Positions 33,688 through 46,400 of a stretch of 64,000 bases of DNA are shown here, piece after piece. Below the pieces are notes generated by a model that was not told the origin of the DNA, ran no database searches, and worked only from the letters and a program-made list of their open reading frames with translations. The position numbers and the translations under genes are program-made. This DNA comes from Plicaturopsis crispa FD-325 SS-3 (Eukaryota > Basidiomycota > Agaricomycetes > Amylocorticiales > Amylocorticiaceae): contig KN832556.1 in NCBI GenBank assembly GCA_000827205.1, forward strand, positions 1,337,849 to 1,401,848. Reading direction: 5' to 3'. Position 1 is the first letter of the stretch; the number at the start of each line of letters is the position of its first letter.

Positions 33688-35666
33688 CTACGTGTGGCCA
33701 TCTGTGCTCTCACTTCGTTCCAGCACGTCGTCCATGGCGTCCTTTCTGAAGCCTTGGAAATATTTCTCCCGGAAGTCCTTGTGCGCTGGCACATGGGCGG
33801 GGCCCTCCTCTTCGTCCGGCTCGACTGGGTCGAATGTCGGCGGAGGGTATCTCTCCGTCGTGTTTTTCTTGATCGTCACCAGCTACCGAATGCCATCGGT
33901 TCCGCACTGTCGTGAAGCAGAGAAATCACTCACCCGTCTGCCCCACGCACCGAAATCTTGCAGCGAGTTGGCGACGATGTCCATGCCTTCGCACAGCATC
34001 GCGCGCACATCCACCTCCGTGTACTCCTCGGTCACCGTCGGGAGGAAGAACACGAGTCGCCCGCCTGGCTTGAGGAGATATCGTGCAAGGAGGACGAGAT
34101 CCGTCGCGAGGTGTGAGAGCTCGTACGGCTTGGTCGGGGGTATGTAGGGTTGGTCGGGACTGTGGTAGCTAGTATGACGAGAGAATGGCATGGTAAATCG
34201 CTGGGACTCACTCATCATGGTATTGTCGAAGGTGCACGAACTCGGGTAAGGGACCCGCCTTTCGTACTCGCCGCCGCCCTAGCCTTTTGGCGCCTGCCCG
34301 TACTCCGTCTGCAAGTCGATGACTACTGAGCTTAATGCCCGCAAGTTATCGAATGTACTCACAAGGCGGATCGGTGACGAGGGCATCGAAAAGTTCGCCG
34401 CATCGCCAAGGGTTATGCGTTACATCAAATGTACAGAGGTCAATAACACGCTGTGCAGTGCCATATTGCGCCGCTGCGCGTATGATCCCAGGTAGTTTCT
34501 CTGTTGCAGAGTATATATAATAATCAGTCGCCCTTAATGATATCAGTAGGAATGGAATGGAGACAGACCTTTGCCGCGCATTTGTCGACCGTCGATATCC
34601 GAGCCAAAAACCATGGCGCCGAAATGTGCGGCCGTCTAATCGACAGTGTAAGTTAGATCCAATCCGATTAAGGCTATTATCAGGAAAGAATAGCACAAAC
34701 ATAGACCATGCTCCCTGTGCCGACGAAAGGATCGTATATTAGTTTTCCGGGGGAGGCCTTTGAACAGCCGTCAGGAATGGAACTTCACATGAAGCATCAC
34801 GGTAGGACGCAAAAAGAATTTTTTCTCACAAGACCTTGATTAGCCATGAGCAAGGATATTTCGGACTCCATGCTAGTGTTTCCAAAGTATGTGCGCTTCT
34901 TGACATCGTATTGTGCGATGAGGGATCGAGCCGACCCATCCTCTATCTGCGCAAGTATATCCACGGGTTTGTTCCTGACTCAGCTAGGGGATATGGGGTA
35001 AACGCACCAACCTGCCGAGATATATCTGCAATAGCTCACGATGCTCAGCACGCTTTTCTTGGGGTAGACCCCGTGAATCTGTGTCTAAATCGCATAAAGG
35101 TCAATAACAGGAGAGTCAGTGATTCCAGTAAAGATTCAGACGTTTTGTACGCACATTCCTCGAAGCAGGCCAACGAGATGTCTGGGTCCTTCAGATCAAT
35201 CTTCCCGCGAAAGTCCATATAGGAAAAGCTCTCGATGGTACGTCGTTGATAGGATTGTGATACGGTATGGTTGTAGACGTATACCGTGAACTTGAACGAT
35301 GTGTCTGGGATGTATTTGGACCAGAGGGGCCGACTTGCGCGGTTTGCGGCGTGCAGTTCGTCGTAAGTCGCGCCTTGCGCGTAAAATTCATACACCGATC
35401 TGTTCATACCCGTTAGCGAACTTATTGCGAAAGGGAACGTAGGTGTAGACCTACCTGATCAAGATACACCGCCGGGCTAATATTCGAGCATGTTCTTCCT
35501 TGTCAAGCGAGAGCACCATGCAAGGCGTCGATATGTCGCGCTCGATGTTCTCAACGCCGTCCGGAAACCCGATCGTGAAGCCATTGAGCTCTGCAATAGA
35601 CTCTAGTTCTGGGACGCGAAAGTGTGCGTGGGCTTGAGCAAAGTAGAAAAGATACTTGCTGCCCAT
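33688..35666 (-). CDS. TRM11: tRNA (guanine10-N2)-methyltransferase TRM11
   Basis: About nine to ten exons; the first two are 35455-35666 and 35155-35399. Trm11, with Trm112, makes N2-methylguanosine at position 10 of tRNAs in the cytosol. The N-terminus (YLFYFAQAHAHFRVPELESIAELNG) begins the THUMP-containing half. Later blocks are IEDGSARSLIAQYDVKKRTYFGNTSMESE, the SAM-binding IYDPFVGTGSM and FGSDIDGRQMRGK, and the catalytic DPPYGVRAGAKRLGRR. The DPPY motif is split by an intron after DPP and restored by the next exon. The C-terminus is HKDFREKYFQGF. The exons between 35155 and about 34950 are hard to place; the rest is secure. Start ATG 35666 gives the family N-terminus. Confidence 0.9.
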
Positions 35667-35947
35667 GATTTTGTCGTGGATCTTGATTGCAAGATGGAAG
35701 AAACGGTCGCGTCCAAATTCGGTGCCAGTATCAGTTACCGAACCGATTCAGGCTCCATTAGGTGATGTCCTGGCTCTTTGTCTCCTGCCACTACGACCTT
35801 CGATACGCCTGGCGCTGTATTCTGCGGTAAGAATTTCGATAGTCCTACTATGCAGTATATCTTATGTGAGGGGACATACACAGGCTCATTGCACGCACGC
35901 TTTCAGTACGCCTGATTGGCGGATGCGATTCATTCACTCAACCTGAA

Positions 35948-36549
35948 ATGCTCTCGTATGAGTTGTCCGCGATTGTAGATGCTGTCATTTCTACGATAAA
36001 GCCGGGGGCCCGTCAGTATATATCACCCAAATATTGTACTGTAGCTGATGCGTCTTTTCCATGCAGTGGCCGAAGAGCAGGTCCAACAACTGCGGGCGAT
36101 CTTCCCTGACACGCTTTTATTAGCTGCTCTTGACATCGTCGACAGAGACAGTGGTAAGCGCTACAAAACATCGCCCTATACATTGTTCCTCAAAGACTTA
36201 CCGCACAGTGATTAAATTCAACACCCCGTGGGGCTACTCGTGCTTTGAAGTGCTCGGTTCAACCGGAACCTACACAATATTCCCGAATCTGAACCTCACT
36301 CCCTCTGCCAAAGGCGCAGCGTACTGCACTTGCCCTGCATTTGCATACGCAGTGTTGATATCCGAGTCGCACGTCACGGTGGGCAAGTTTTTTTTGTATG
36401 CCATATGCTATGTTGATTGAATTGATTGTCGCGTTTCATAGTGCAAGCATGTTTTAGCGACGCGAATTGCAGTCCAAATGTCTCGCTGCATCGAGCGGCC
36501 CGTCACTCAGGACGGGCTCGCCGCCATTCTTGTCCGGCAGTGCGCGTGA
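35948..36549 (+). CDS. SWS1: SWIM zinc-finger protein, ZSWIM7/SWS1-like
   Basis: Four exons (35948-36011, 36067-36153, 36209-36378, 36442-36549) close in phase to 142 aa, the size of ZSWIM7. The finger is CTCPAFAYAVLISESHVT-CKHVLATRIA, fitting CxCx(n)CxH, with the final CKH restored by splicing. The preceding YTIFPNLN and the small helical N-terminus (LAEEQVQQLRAIFPDTLLLAAL) match the family. SWS1 partners RAD51 paralogues in Shu-type complexes for homologous recombination in the nucleus. It is divergent from TRM11, with 281 bp between starts. Exon 3 uses a GTGGGC donor. Confidence 0.86.
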
Positions 36550-36779
36550 AACACGAATTTTTTGAGTAATTTGTGGAGTGTTCTGTCTTTGCTTCAGAGA
36601 AAGGCGGTCTCCATCCAGGAGTCATAAATGTCCCATAAGTATTTGTAGTACCGAAAGCATGTCCGTGCCTATATCCAATGCAAGAAATAAAGATACATAA
36701 GATGTCCGTCCGTCCATGTCATCCCGTGATCAACCTCGTCAGAAGATACATCGTTGACCCGAGGAAACGCTGACCGATA

Positions 36780-39700
36780 TCACGTCAGTCTGATAGGCTT
36801 CGCAATGCAGGAGAAGCAACGCACAATGGTGTTGGTGATCGCTGAAAAGGCCAGAATGAACATCATGTAGGACTTCGTCCGGCCTTCCCCTCCGTCGCCG
36901 CTGAGTGTGCTCGTTGATGCCCCGCCTCCAAGAATGCCGACAAGGAGCAGACCCTGCACCGCAACCACATGTCAAAATCATACACAACAAAAACAGTCAC
37001 ACAGACACGTACGTTTGACAGTACCCACGCGAGAAGGACATTCGTTCGCACATTGGCATAGTAATCCTTCGCCGCCTGTTCCTTTTCTGCCGGGCTTGGC
37101 ACGGATTTTGCTCGCGGGGCCGCTGCGACTTTGCGATTCCGTAGGTTGCCTAGCGCCTCTTCGTAGAGCCCGTTGACGTCTGCCGCTTCCGCGAGCATCT
37201 CGACATCAACCTGTGAGTGTTTGTCTTGGATGACGACACCCAAATCGGTCTCGACAACCGAATCTTGTTTCGTGCCCCACGAAATCTGAACACATTGATT
37301 AGAAAGGGCGATGAAGTTTGTGAGATGTCACTCACGTCGTCCAGGTTCGAAAATGCGTAGCTGTAGGAGCAACAGTGAATGGGGGTCAAATATATAGGAA
37401 AGGACATGCTCACATGTTGAGGATGTTGATGTACGTCGGGGACATAAGAATGTAAGGTATGAAGCTTGTTATCATATGCCACGGGTCGAATGCTAGTATG
37501 CTAGAAAATAGATACACTATCACCCCTCTTGTTAGTTCCATGCATATCTGCCTGGCAAATTGTGGCCACCCACCTCCATATGTGATGGTGAGACTGAGCA
37601 GCATGACATTGTAAGCCGCCCCTCCCTGTGCCGCTGCTTGAATAGCGACCAGCGCGGAGCATACGATGAGATACAGCATCGCCACCGCAAGCATTATCGA
37701 GGTCAACTTGTATTTCCATCTCGATCTGAAAGCCAAGTCAGTTTAGCCTAGTAGAACACAGGCTAGTTGTGCCGACTTACGCTTGTGGTTTGTTCCCCAT
37801 AGAGAACAGGAAGCAGGCAATGATCATGCATGCCATGAAGTACTGAAGTAGTGTGTCAGTTTGTGAGGAGGGAAATATGCCGAGATGGATGCGGAACATA
37901 CCTGAATCATGGAGTTGACATACTTGATCCCTGTGATTTTGAAGACGGGGGCCTCCAGCGACGAAGTGAGTACGACCTGCGACATGTTTAGTATTTGATT
38001 CACCCAACGTTGTCACAGACAGAACTCACGAAGAACAAGTAGAAGTTTCCCTGGAAACATAATCACGATCCATTGAATATCTCGTTAGACAGATCCTTCG
38101 TAAAAGAACGCACCAAGCTAAACCAATTAAACACCAGATTGATGATATTATACACCGTCTCGCACATAAGCACGACCTTGCGCCCCAGACTGTGCCCAGA
38201 GCGCAAGATCTGCCCGACGTGCGCGATGGCATATGTCGCCGCGAAGAACGAGCCGTTCAGCCACCGGCGCCGCTGCGATATGAACTCGGGCAGCGAGTCT
38301 GGCACGTCCGTTTCTCCTATGGCGCCTTTGACGTATTTCAGGACCCTGTAAATAGCTCGCCAGATGAGAATGTCTTGAGACCTTGAGAATGGAATGGCTT
38401 ACCAGCTGGAATTGGATTTGGCGATGAGCTCAAAGCACAATATTCGCTAGATGATATGGTATCAGAGATGAAACGGGGTTCGCACGAACTAGGAACATAC
38501 ATCCTCAGCGAGATCTGGAATTCGATGAAAGTTAGCAACGCTTTTCTAGTGGGAGCCGTAAGGAACTTACACATGTTGGACGTGAAGATGTCAGTGTCGC
38601 GACCATGGAGAACTTCCCCTTTGAAGTACGAGTTTAGCGGCCCTACGCCCTTTTTGTCGTTTTGCAAAGCGATGTACCTTGTTAGAAAAAGGTGTCAGAA
38701 CATGGTGTGTGTGTCGAGAGAATATATTACCGGTATGCAGAAAAGGCGCCAGGCTGAAAATTTCCTCAGTAAGATAACTCGGATAGTATGGAGCAAACAG
38801 TCCACTCACCAAGACGCTGATATACCCAAACATGCTTTCCGTAGTCTTGTCCAAGATGCTACTCATCTTGTACTCAAAATTCTGCGCGGCCACCAGGGGA
38901 TTGAGCAGGGCACTCCAGCGCTTTCCCTTGTACGCCGCAATCTCCCCACACGCTCCGCCGACACTCGAGTTGACATCGAACGTCTTCCACAGGCGGTAAA
39001 TACTATTATTCCCCGGCCGGGTACCCACATCCAGCAGGACGCACACGTTCGGCTGCGAAGAAAAGGAAGCATCAGCTTGCCCCAGGCATTCGAAGGCACG
39101 AGAACTTAACTTACTTGGAGCAAAGGCGCGAAGGCATTGAAGAACCACCGGTGGCTGTTAATCTTGCGCTCGTTCTTCTCCTTCATGCAGAACAGTATCT
39201 GCGTGGGAACCATGCCCTTCTTGTCTGGATACCGGAAGTGCAGATTCGCATCGAGCCCGAAGGAGGTGGTGTACTCGAATAGATGGGCCGTGACCTTCTT
39301 GTTGTTGACCATGTTCTTCATGTGGTCGCCGGGCTGGTAGACGCCGAGGAGCGTTAGGCAGTCGAGCACGCGCGGGTTGATTCGTTTTCGTCCGTCTGCT
39401 ACGATGCATACGACGACCTGTGAGATACAGGCGTAAGTAACGAGGCGCAGAGGGCAAGGAATGTTCGTGCCTTCTTCCACGCTTCGGGTCCCCATGTCTG
39501 TGAGTTTTTGCGTTCGCAGAGATGTGCTATATTTCGCATTACGCCGTACATCGTGCGGCAAAATAGCACTTCATCCTCCTACGTCCCATGAGCATGATGT
39601 ATTCGCACGCGACAGTGAACGCGGCACTCACATTGTACATAGTGATTACTATAAACAACTCTGTCTTCCTGCCGTTCAGATTTTGTCGCAGCCCGAACCC

Positions 39701-41137
39701 GCGTCTCTCGAAGTGATCCGGGTCGCACGTAACAGCCGTATACCGTGTCCTCGTCATCTCGCCGTCCTCGCCTGCACGCCCGCTCAGCGGCAGCACGAGT
39801 TTCGGCGGAACAGGGAGGTCGACGACAAGGTTCCCGTGTGTGAGCGGTACGCGCTTTTTTGTCTTGTGCCGCCGAAGGACACGGCCGGCGGGTGCGGATC
39901 CGAAATGGCGCGTCTCAAGCGGGGTAATGGGGAAATCGGATGTGGAGGGCGTCTTGGACTCGTCTTCCTGAAGCGCATACGGGTCCTTCTCGTTGTACCC
40001 CGTATACGGGGCTTTCTCGAGGTCGTAGCCATAGCCGTAGTTTTCATCGATGTCCTGTAGTGTGGGGTCGTGCCCGGTGTAGTGGACGCTGGTGTCGCCG
40101 ACGATGTGGTAGTCCTCGTCGTCGACCGCGGGTGTGGGTGATCGCGATCGTGGGGGGCGGAATGATGCGCGGGAATAGTTCCCAGAAGCATAGGCTTCTG
40201 CATCGTGGTGGAAGTGGTCGGCAGCGCCCGCGGGAAGGGGCAGCCCAGCGCCATTATATACAGGTTCATCAGCATCCAAGCCTTGGTAGGAATGTGTTGA
40301 CTGTGGCCGATAGCCGTCCTCGAACGATTGGTTGTGGTCGTAAGGCTGTTGTGGATCATAGGCGTGTTGTGGGTCGTATAGTGGTTGGTGGGGATCGTAC
40401 GATTGCGGCAGAGGCGGTAATGGCGGGTCGTAAGGTTGTTGCTCATAGTATGTGTATCCTTTCTCTGCGACATATTGCTGCGAGTCTGAAAAGGGATCCG
40501 GAGGAGGTGGCGGTGGTTGAGTGTACTCGTCCAGCTGGAGAGTCTCGCCCGTGAGAATGGTAGGGAGATATTGACCTGGCTGGTAGGGCTGATAGTCTGC
40601 AGACTTGTCGTGTGAGGGTGGTATGTTTCCAAAAGACTCGCCATGTAAGTCAATCTCCTCCTCTTCCATCTTTATACGCTCATGTTCGACAATTGTAGCT
40701 CCCGAGGACGTGGTGTGGCGTGATATCGAGCGCTGCTCTGCGTCTTCATCGGGACCCAGAGTTTGACGGTGTTGTACGAGAGCGTCGACAGCGCTGGCAA
40801 TGTTCTCGTAGTCGCTAGTCGTCGGTGCGTCTGTCAGGGTGTAACGAGTAAGCTGCGGGTCCACGGGTCCGCCTATCCTCTCGTCGTCGTCGCCGTTAGG
40901 TACAGGTTTGCGTCGTAGTCCCATCGTTTGTCGTCGTCGTCGTCGTCGTCGTCGTTGAAGTCGCCGCCGCCGTCGTCGTGGCCGTTGCGGACAAGGAGCA
41001 GACGTCGTCGCCAATTCGTCGCCGCCAACTTTTCGACGCGCCTGAACCATTATGTCATGTGACCGTAAATAGCTATTGGCCCGCGTCGAGCGCACTCGTT
41101 TTCGCAGCCGTCCATCGAGCGCACCCAATCGCCCCAT
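36780..41137 (-). CDS. chitin synthase (GT2, class I-III type)
   Basis: About a dozen or more exons; the first is long (about 39640-41137). It polymerises UDP-GlcNAc into chitin at the plasma membrane. The N-terminal about 400 residues are disordered and rich in Tyr-Asp-Pro/Gln ([18 protein letters not shown]). The conserved domain follows: [59 protein letters not shown] and PGAFSAYRY. The processive motif QRRRWLNGS is at 38259-38273. Several membrane segments then run to [15 protein letters not shown]. The start is uncertain: ATG 41137 leads through an Arg-rich run from a CGN repeat, while ATG 40924 ([15 protein letters not shown]) gives a more typical start. Confidence 0.9.
40928..40985. 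repeat. GTC-type trinucleotide run at the chitin synthase 5' end
   Basis: A near-perfect run of GTC repeats (40928-40953) followed by GCC/GTC variants to about 40985. Read on the minus strand upstream of ATG 40924 it would give poly-Arg, and it may lie in the 5'UTR. Confidence 0.8.
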
Positions 41138-41486
41138 TTTGAATCCAGCTCGTTAAAATCCCTCTCTCTTTCCTACTTTTCCCTAAGAAATACAGTGCTA
41201 ACACTCGTCTGAAGGGCAGCTCTGGCATTTGCATCTGGGTTTACTACATCACTTTACAGGGTAAGTGAGGTTTATGACTCGCTCGAAGTTCAGCCTGTTA
41301 TTAATACAATGTGAACGTCGCAGGAAGGTCGTTTTACTAAGTTGTCGACGGCAACAGAGAACCTGTGCGGATAGCTTATTGGAGTGTTGTTTTACGGCAT
41401 CGAGCGAGTTTCTATCCGTTCTGTGGTGAGTGCCTAAACCGGATGTCGTCGTGTGGAGGGTTTCCACTGATCCGGCGGTCTGGCAG
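41138..41486. other. divergent upstream region, 349 bp
   Basis: Between chitin synthase (leftward) and F-box copy F7 (rightward). A GTGAGTGCC...GGCAG intron at about 41424-41486 ends directly at ATG 41487. No other element was seen. Confidence 0.6.
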
Positions 41487-42899
41487 ATGAACAGAAGTAC
41501 TCTCGGTGACCAGGCCTCCATCGTGGCTCTCGAGGGAAAGGCCGAAAAGCTCGAAGCTCTCGAAAGCGATCTGCTGCAGCAACTTCGAGACGTGCGATAT
41601 GCCCTGGCCCATGTGCGGTCACAGGTCGCGAACCTCGTAAACCGGCGGACCTCTATCTCGCGTCTGCCCGACGAACTTCTCGCCGAAATTTTCTCGCACG
41701 GAGAACCCGCATATACGCAGCGGGGACTACCGTCCCAAGTAACTGTCTCGCACGTGTCGCAGCATTGGCGACAGGTGGCCATCGGCACACCCATGCTCTG
41801 GACACGTATATGCATCGTGGGCCATCAGCCCGTCGAATACGTGCGATACTACCCACTCGGTCTCCTTGACGTCCACCTTGATCGGTCGCGCTCGTGCCTG
41901 CTACACATCCGCTGCGATATCGACTCTGACGCCTTCTTCCGCAAAATCATTGCGCACGCGCACCGGTGGTCGTCGTTCGCTATCGCCCACCGGTATGCAT
42001 ACAGCGACATGCTTTCCCGCTTGCTTCGGCAACTTATCGATTTGCGCGCGCCGAATCTCCGTCACCTGGCGATCGAAGGCGTGCCCTCCGCTCTACCCAC
42101 CGCTATATTCACGGGCGGAGTACCCCTCCTGTCGTCTCTGACGCTCAGCGGCTTTATGCTGTCGGAATGCCGTATTCCAGGAATATGCCATAGGCTGACC
42201 GTCCTCAATTTCGTGGGGCCCAGCTACGGGGTCCGCACGCTCGCCCTCATCCAATCGGTTCTCACGGAGACGAGCTCGTTGGAAGAGCTCGGCATCTGCG
42301 AGTTCCGGATGGACGTCGAGGTCCAACTCGCCGACCCCGTCGAGCTGCCGACGCTCCGGAAGCTCGATATCGGGTTCATAGACATGCACTCGGACGACTA
42401 CGTGACGTGCATATGCTCCGCGCTTGTCATGCCCGCGCTGGAGTGCCTGAAGCTCCGCGAGGCGGACCGGGATCAGGTTCTCCACTTCACACGATACCTG
42501 CGGTCACCACAGGCGCTCCGGTACCCACGCCTCCAGACCCTGATCCTCGACAACACGGTCGTCACCCCCGAGCTCGTGTACGCCCTGCCTAACATCAGGC
42601 ACGCGGTCGTCATATCCCAGTGCAGAGACGGCTGGAACATGTCCCTCGAGGAGAGCCTCGAGCCCGTACCCGGCGCGCCGCGGCCGTGGCCGTATCTGCG
42701 GTCGCTGGTGCTCGATGACACCAATCCCATGAAATTCCGGCTTTACTACATCGTCGCCGCACGCATCGACGCCGGAATTCCCCTCTCCGCTGTCAAGTTA
42801 AAGTGGGACCGCCAATACCTGCCTGGCGCAGAGGTGCTCTATTGGCTGCAGCAGCATGTTCGACTAGAAGTGTTCCACGTTCCGCGCGCGGATGAATGA
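41487..42899 (+). CDS. F-box/LRR-like protein (intact copy F7)
   Basis: Single exon, 470 aa. Same order as the F4-F6 group: coiled coil (LEGKAEKLEALESDLLQQL), F-box (ISRLPDELLAEIFSHGEP), SHVSQHWRQVAIGTPMLWTRI, LLDVHLDRSRSC, then LRR-like segments (LRAPNLRHLAIEGVPSA, VPLLSSLTLSG, LPTLRKLDIGFID). Its tail (LYWLQQHVRLEVFHVPRADE) and higher GC third-position use set it apart, so it is the most diverged member here. ATG 41487 lies right after a 5'UTR intron acceptor; the longer open frame from GTG 41430 is that intron. Confidence 0.86.
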   Translation: MNRSTLGDQASIVALEGKAEKLEALESDLLQQLRDVRYALAHVRSQVANLVNRRTSISRLPDELLAEIFSHGEPAYTQRGLPSQVTVSHVSQHWRQVAIGTPMLWTRICIVGHQPVEYVRYYPLGLLDVHLDRSRSCLLHIRCDIDSDAFFRKIIAHAHRWSSFAIAHRYAYSDMLSRLLRQLIDLRAPNLRHLAIEGVPSALPTAIFTGGVPLLSSLTLSGFMLSECRIPGICHRLTVLNFVGPSYGVRTLALIQSVLTETSSLEELGICEFRMDVEVQLADPVELPTLRKLDIGFIDMHSDDYVTCICSALVMPALECLKLREADRDQVLHFTRYLRSPQALRYPRLQTLILDNTVVTPELVYALPNIRHAVVISQCRDGWNMSLEESLEPVPGAPRPWPYLRSLVLDDTNPMKFRLYYIVAARIDAGIPLSAVKLKWDRQYLPGAEVLYWLQQHVRLEVFHVPRADE

Positions 42900-43434
42900 C
42901 TGTAGGGGTTAATCGAGTCCTGGTCTCTGTTGTATCATATTCTGCTCACGTACTGTTGTCATTCACGGTTTCTTGGACAGGTCGCCGGAGCGCTGAATTA
43001 CGCTTCGCCGCCTATGTTGTTTACATATATACATGAACTTTATTTACTTGGCTATAGCACAGTCTTAGATGCGCAATAATGTATTACCTGTTTTCCTAGT
43101 TACCGATTATGTCTTTGCTGCAGGGCTCTCGAGGCCAAGAGTTTTCGTCGATGATATAGGCCCGCGGCCGCTCGCCATTTATAATTACACGAAATATCAG
43201 GAAACGGTTGTTTGGTTTGCACCACTCTGCCAAACAACGTTTCTTCTGAGCACTAGTATCTTTGCAAGGGGGTTGTGTACGTACTTCGACTTCCTGTGTT
43301 TCCCGAGGCTTAACAATTGTTTCTGGTCGTCGCAAAGCGGCCAGCATGGCCGAGTACAATACAAAACGCTGCATACTATCAATACCGCATTAGCATACAC
43401 GATGCACCCAGGAAACATAAGTACTGTAAGTAAA
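42900..43434. other. convergent intergenic, 535 bp
   Basis: 3' sides of F7 and the TPP1-like gene. No coding-like frame, repeat or RNA gene was recognised. Confidence 0.55.
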
Positions 43435-46400
43435 TTATCTCCGCCGCCTCAACGCCCTAGTCGTAGAAATCATCTTCGTCACCGCCGCCCAGCTCAGCCA
43501 CGGCGGGTCATCCGCTATCCGCTCAGCCCCCGTCGGCCGCCCGTCAAGCTGGACCATAAACCCTGCGAGCTTTCCGTCCGTAGGACCGACCAGCTGCGAG
43601 GGCGGCGGCATATTCGCGATCGACATGGACATGGACGTGGACGCGTCCGCCGAAGGCTCCTCAACCAGTGGGGGCTCTACAGTCCGCTGCCTCTTGACCG
43701 CATTCCCGGCGTCATCGGAAGACGCCCGTGCGCGCTTTTTGGCATTGGTCGATGGGGCGGGCGAAGGCTGCTTGGACGCTGTCTCTTTGCTTACCCGGGA
43801 TGCCGACCTCAGGCTGCGTTTCGAGCTACCCCGCGTCGAGGTTGATCTCGACCTCGACCTCTCGATCGCTAACAGGTCGATGCGGGGTGTGCGAGATGGT
43901 GCGCGCGCGCCGTTGGTGTTTGCCCTGGGCCCACCAATTGACCCCTCGACGGAGGCCTTGCCGTTGACAGGCCGACCATTCGAGGTTGATCCCGAGTCCG
44001 ATGAGTGTGATCGCGACGTCTGTCGCTGCACAACTCGTCTGTCCATCGCGCCAGTATCATCCGTTCTACGTCTTCTCGCGTCTCCGCTTCCCCCGTGTGC
44101 AGGTTCTTTGCGTTTCAGCGTTGACGGACCAGCAACAGCGTTGGTGTCTGTGCGCTTTGCCGCCTTTGTCTTGGAGGTGGTAGACGTTGAGTTAGAGCCC
44201 GACCGCGATCGCGCATGCTCCCGAGGGCCTGAGTGTTCCTTGCCTTTGCCTTTATCCAACCCCTTCGCTGCGACACTACGCTTGAACGCCGGCTCCTTCC
44301 ACGCCTCCGCGTCGTGCTGTTCAGCAGCGCCAGTGACTTTTGGCGCGGCGGTAGGTACACCATTTGTGTCGCCATCACGGGTATTTCGGCGAGGATGCGG
44401 TGTGGACGTATGCACAGGGTCGATATCCGGGTGCACCAGGAAGGACGCCGCGAACATCGCGTCCGCCTGCGCGTCGTCGTCTCGAGGTGCGTTAGCAGGG
44501 ACTTTGCCTGCTGTTGCTGCTGCCTTGGACAAGGCCAATTCCTGCGAATCGGGCACGACGCTCTCCTGCGAGTCAGGTACGATTGACATGTCCTCGACCC
44601 TCCCTCGGGGTCTGCGGGGTTTTGGAGGTGAGGGCGCTGCATTGTGCTTGGTTTGGGCGAGAGTTTCGGATTCGGGGTCGTCCTCGTCTTCAGTCGCGCT
44701 GTCCTCGTCTGAATGCTTGACGCTCTCGCTGGGGTTACCGACAGTGGAGGCATCCGCTAGCCGATCGCGAGACGGCTCAGCAGCGAGAGATGCCGGTTCT
44801 GGATTGATAGGCCTCGTGGAAGGGGCAAGCTGGTTGCTATCATGCGGGTGTGACTCTGGGGGCAGGACGTCGACGTGCTTATTGCGATAGTGAGCTTTCT
44901 CTTCGAGGAGTGGTTCCGAGGGCGGCAGGGGAACCTCGGGCGATTGAGGACTGGGATGCGTCTGGGACGCGAGGGGATGTGGTTGATAATGCTGTTGTGA
45001 TGGTTGCTGGGACTGCTGCTGGGAATGATGCTGAGACTGAGACTGAGAATGCTTCTGCGACTGGGACTGGGAATGCTTCTGCGAATGCTCCTGCGACGCC
45101 GTCCCACTCGTATCCGAATTCGGCACCAAAATCCTCCCCGGACCACTAGACGAGTGCGGCTCGGGCACAGGCACCTGCACCGGATACGCCACCTTGCGAT
45201 TAATGTGTTTTCGAAGCGGCAGGGAACTGAGCGGCGAGCCCGTGACGTTATACTCAGGTGAGGGGGAGCTTCCGTTCTTGGGCGAGGAGTGTTTATGTGG
45301 GGGTGGGGAGGGGGTGGACATGTGAAGAGGGGATAAAGGGGCGGGGGTTGGCGGGGAAGACACGGGGGTCTGTGGGGGTGAAGGGCGGGTTGGGGAAGCG
45401 TTCATTTTGGGAGAGGAAGGGACGGGAATAGGTGTACGCGGTCTCTGCCGCTGGGCGGGGGTCGGGGCAGGCAGGCTGCTCATGAGGTAGCGATCGCCGC
45501 TCGTCAACGGACGGTCTTGGCTGGACACCGCATCGTTTGCGGTATCCGTCGTAGAGGGTACTGTGGTGTTCGAGAGTGGATCCTTGTATCCAGGCTGGGA
45601 CAGCACGGGCTTCGCTTCGTCCACTTCCATGGCGTCGTCCGATTCGCCCTCGCTCTCAGATCCATGGTACCCTAGAGCGTCTGCGTCGCCCTCGGGCTCA
45701 AGGTCGACCTCATCTTTACACCTCGCAGGGGGTGGAGACGAGCCCCATTCTTCCGGAGGTGGTGTCGTTTGACTAGGCGTACTGTTGCGCAGTGCTGGCG
45801 GAGCAGGAGAGCCTTCCCGCTCTTTGGGCTGGCTAGATTCTAGGTCAAGCGGGTTTCGGGCTGTGGGAATATGTTAGTTTAAATGACACCATATCAATGT
45901 GTAGTTCACGCGCCTCTACGTTTATCGTCAGGACATGGCATGATCGCGGGTGCGGATTCGGGGTCAACGTCAACTTTATTCCTCGCAGGGGGCGGGTACT
46001 CCCACTCTTCCGGAGGGGGTGTTGTTTGGATTCGCGCACTGTTACGCACTGCAGGTGAAGCAGGAGAACGTTGCCGCTGTGAGGGCTGGCTGGATTCCAG
46101 GTCGAGCGGGTTCCGAGCTTGAATATCACGTTAGACCGCATGAAGTTGACTCATAACGAACATTTGACGAACCTGGTCGTTTGCGTTTAGGGTCGCGTGC
46201 AGGCATAGCGCCATTCGACTGGAAATCCGACGCATTGTTGTCCTCTAAAGCCATGGGTAAGCATCTTCAACGCCATCTGTGCGGTAAGCGTGTCTGTGGC
46301 GCACCAATTTCCTCAATAACTTCGATAGTCTCAGGCGGCTTGAGAACATATTTCAACGGGTCACGACGAATAAACTGTTTCATGCAGGTACCCAGGCGCG

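Noticed and set aside
39539-40653. Several overlapping frames in the chitin synthase N-terminus (Thr/Ser/His-rich)
   Set aside because: Low-complexity shadows of the YDPxQP-rich first exon; only one frame joins the GT2 domain.
41430-41486. N-terminal extension of F-box copy F7 from GTG
   Set aside because: The segment begins GTGAGT-like and ends GGCAG at the ATG; it matches the 5'UTR intron seen in the paralogues.
43625-44890. 421-codon plus-strand open frame, Ser/Ala/Arg-rich
   Set aside because: It lies fully opposite the TPP1-like last exon. Its residues mirror that exon's biased codon use and no domain is visible.
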